This document shows, piece by piece, positions 62,971-64,000 of a DNA stretch of 64,000 bases. Each line of letters starts with the position of its first letter. The first letter of the stretch is position 1. The stretch spans positions 3,162,001 through 3,226,000 of the forward strand of contig NZ_RBKS01000001.1 in assembly GCF_003634555.1 (NCBI RefSeq), written 5' to 3'. Position numbers and translations under genes: made by a program. Source of the DNA: Frondihabitans australicus (GTDB lineage Bacteria > Actinomycetota > Actinomycetes > Actinomycetales > Microbacteriaceae). The notes below the pieces were generated by a model. That model saw nothing but the letters and a program-made list of their open reading frames with translations. It did not search any database and was not told the DNA's origin.

Positions 62971-63318
62971 CTACGTGTGGGCAGCGGCGAGGACCGTACC
63001 GACCTGGACGGCGAGCAGGAGGAGTCCCCAGTGTCGGGAGGGGCGGCCGGCGACGAGGACGAGGACGTCGAAGACGACCGTGCCGAGCCAGAGCAGGAAC
63101 GCCACGGCCACGATCGCCAGGGCGACGAACATCGACGGTGCGGGACCGCAGTACACGTCGCAGGCGGGCGACGCGGTGGCGCCGCCGAACGTCCAGGCTG
63201 CGGCGGCTGTCGCGGCCAGCCCGGCGGCGTTGACGAGCGCCAAGGGGAGCCACGTCGGGCGCGTCGCTGATCCTGCGGCCTGAGGCGCGTCGATCGCGCT
63301 GTCACCGGTCGGGATCAC
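62971..63318 (-). CDS. hypothetical membrane protein
   Basis: 115 residues with three hydrophobic segments (LALVNAAGLAATAAAAWTF, FVALAIVAVAFLLWLG, WGLLLLAVQVGTVLAA) and two cysteines in ACDVYCGPAP between the first two. Function unknown. Confidence 0.6.
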   Translation of the reverse strand: MIPTGDSAIDAPQAAGSATRPTWLPLALVNAAGLAATAAAAWTFGGATASPACDVYCGPAPSMFVALAIVAVAFLLWLGTVVFDVLVLVAGRPSRHWGLLLLAVQVGTVLAAAHT

Positions 63319-63375
63319 GGTAACGACGCTACGGGCTGTCCGGGCAGTGCGCCTCGGTCGCGCGGACGATGTTCC

Positions 63376-63825
63376 TCACGAAGGCCGGGCGAGCAGCGCG
63401 TCCCGGCAGGCCTCGAGCAACTCTGCGAGCCGGCGGGCGTCGGCGTCGTCGAGCGGCGCACGCATCGCACTGGCCACCACGGCCACGAGCGCGCGTGCCT
63501 GGCCGCCGAGCTCGACGGCGGCGGGCGTGAGGGTGGCGGCGCGCTCGCGGCGCGGGCCGGGCGACTCCGACCGCGTGACGAGCCCCCGATCCTGCAGCCC
63601 CTGGAGCAGCACGTTCATCGACTGCCTCGACACGAACGCTCGCCGGGCGAGCTCGGACGACGTGATGCCGGGGCTGTCGGCGAGGCCCTGGAGGCAGGCG
63701 TACTGCGGCACGGTGAGGTCGAGCGGCCGGAGCGCATCGCCCATGCTCTGGTGCAGCACCGACTGGGCGCTCTTGAGCAGGATCCCGAGCCTCTCGTCGA
63801 GGGTGACCGGCGCTGAAGCGTTCAT
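63376..63825 (-). CDS. MarR-family regulator
   Basis: 149 residues from the ATG at 63825. Winged helix with ITSSELARRAFVSRQSMNVLLQGLQDRGLVTRSESPGPRRERAATLT. Divergent from a VOC gene, with a palindrome in between, so probably its repressor. Confidence 0.86.
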   Translation of the reverse strand: MNASAPVTLDERLGILLKSAQSVLHQSMGDALRPLDLTVPQYACLQGLADSPGITSSELARRAFVSRQSMNVLLQGLQDRGLVTRSESPGPRRERAATLTPAAVELGGQARALVAVVASAMRAPLDDADARRLAELLEACRDALLARPS

Positions 63826-63834
63826 GTCAAGAGT

Positions 63835-63863
63835 TTGACACACTCGTGCACGAGTGTCAGAAT
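63835..63863 (+). promoter_or_regulatory. promoter of the VOC gene with MarR operator in the spacer
   Basis: -35 TTGACA (63835-63840) and -10 CAGAAT (63858-63863) are 17 bp apart, and the perfect palindrome ACACTCGTGCACGAGTGT (63840-63857) fills the spacer. A MarR dimer bound here would exclude RNA polymerase. Confidence 0.7.
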
Positions 63864-63903
63864 ATTGACACTCACCACGACAGGCCAACAGACGGGAACC
63901 ACC

Positions 63904-64000
63904 ATGAGCACCTCCGACATCGACTTCGTGTCGTTCCAGGTCCGCGACATCGAGGCCTCGGCCCGCTTCTACACGGAGGTCGTCGGCCTCACCCCGATCC
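63904..64000 (+). CDS. VOC-family protein (3' end outside window)
   Basis: First 32 residues only, reading MSTSDIDFVSFQVRDIEASARFYTEVVGLTP, the first beta-alpha unit of a glyoxalase/bleomycin-resistance protein. It is the likely target of the divergent MarR regulator. Confidence 0.8.
   Translation, partial: MSTSDIDFVSFQVRDIEASARFYTEVVGLTPI

Overview
The window is a high-GC stretch of an actinobacterial chromosome, probably a member of the Microbacteriaceae or a close relative. The support for this is strong G/C bias at third codon positions, frequent GTG starts, dense 4-bp start/stop overlaps, and many regulator-plus-oxidoreductase pairs. The genus cannot be fixed from the sequence alone. 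No rRNA or tRNA gene and no CRISPR array was recognised.

Region 1 (3-5791) is a catabolic cluster on the plus strand: a creatinase-like M24 protein (cut by the window start), an FCD-type GntR regulator, an MFS importer, a periplasmic-binding-fold protein without a signal peptide, an ornithine-cyclodeaminase-family enzyme and a hydantoin/Asp-Glu racemase-like enzyme. Two GTATAC-centred palindromes before the MFS gene are likely GntR operators. The substrate is unknown. Two of the enzymes lack the hallmark catalytic residues of their families, so annotation by homology would mislead.

Region 2 (about 5.8-9 kb) is gene-poor and decayed. It holds a SET-type sugar-efflux pseudogene with two in-frame stops, an orphan MbcA/ParS-like antitoxin-type protein, a cupin-XRE regulator and a small HTH protein.

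Region 3 (about 9.0-26.5 kb) is the most interesting part: a Tn7-like transposon core (TnsA, TnsB, TnsC, TniQ) followed by cargo that looks like an immunity island. The cargo is a coupled metallophosphoesterase/122-aa protein/HAD module; an XRE-ImmA pair divergent from a 58-aa protein and followed by an octapeptide-repeat protein; a 1006-aa SIR2-STAND protein; a DNA methylase with a close NotI homologue; and a ParB-like protein overlapping an Mrr-type nuclease. Three repeats with the pattern A(C/T)TGGCAA-N6-8-TGAGAA end at 26512 and look like a TnsB-binding array, so the right end is placed there. The left end was not found.

Region 4 (26.6-64 kb) is ordinary chromosome rich in stress and detoxification genes: SDRs, two DHA2-type MFS exporters, alpha/beta hydrolases, an epoxide hydrolase, a quinone oxidoreductase, an aldo/keto reductase, two S51 peptidases, VOC proteins, NUDIX and Mug-type repair enzymes, a CocE-type esterase with an extra C-terminal part, a Fic protein and an XRE-NB-ARC-TPR regulator. 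Most TetR/MarR genes sit back to back with their likely target and have visible palindromic operators between the two genes. The window ends inside a VOC gene.
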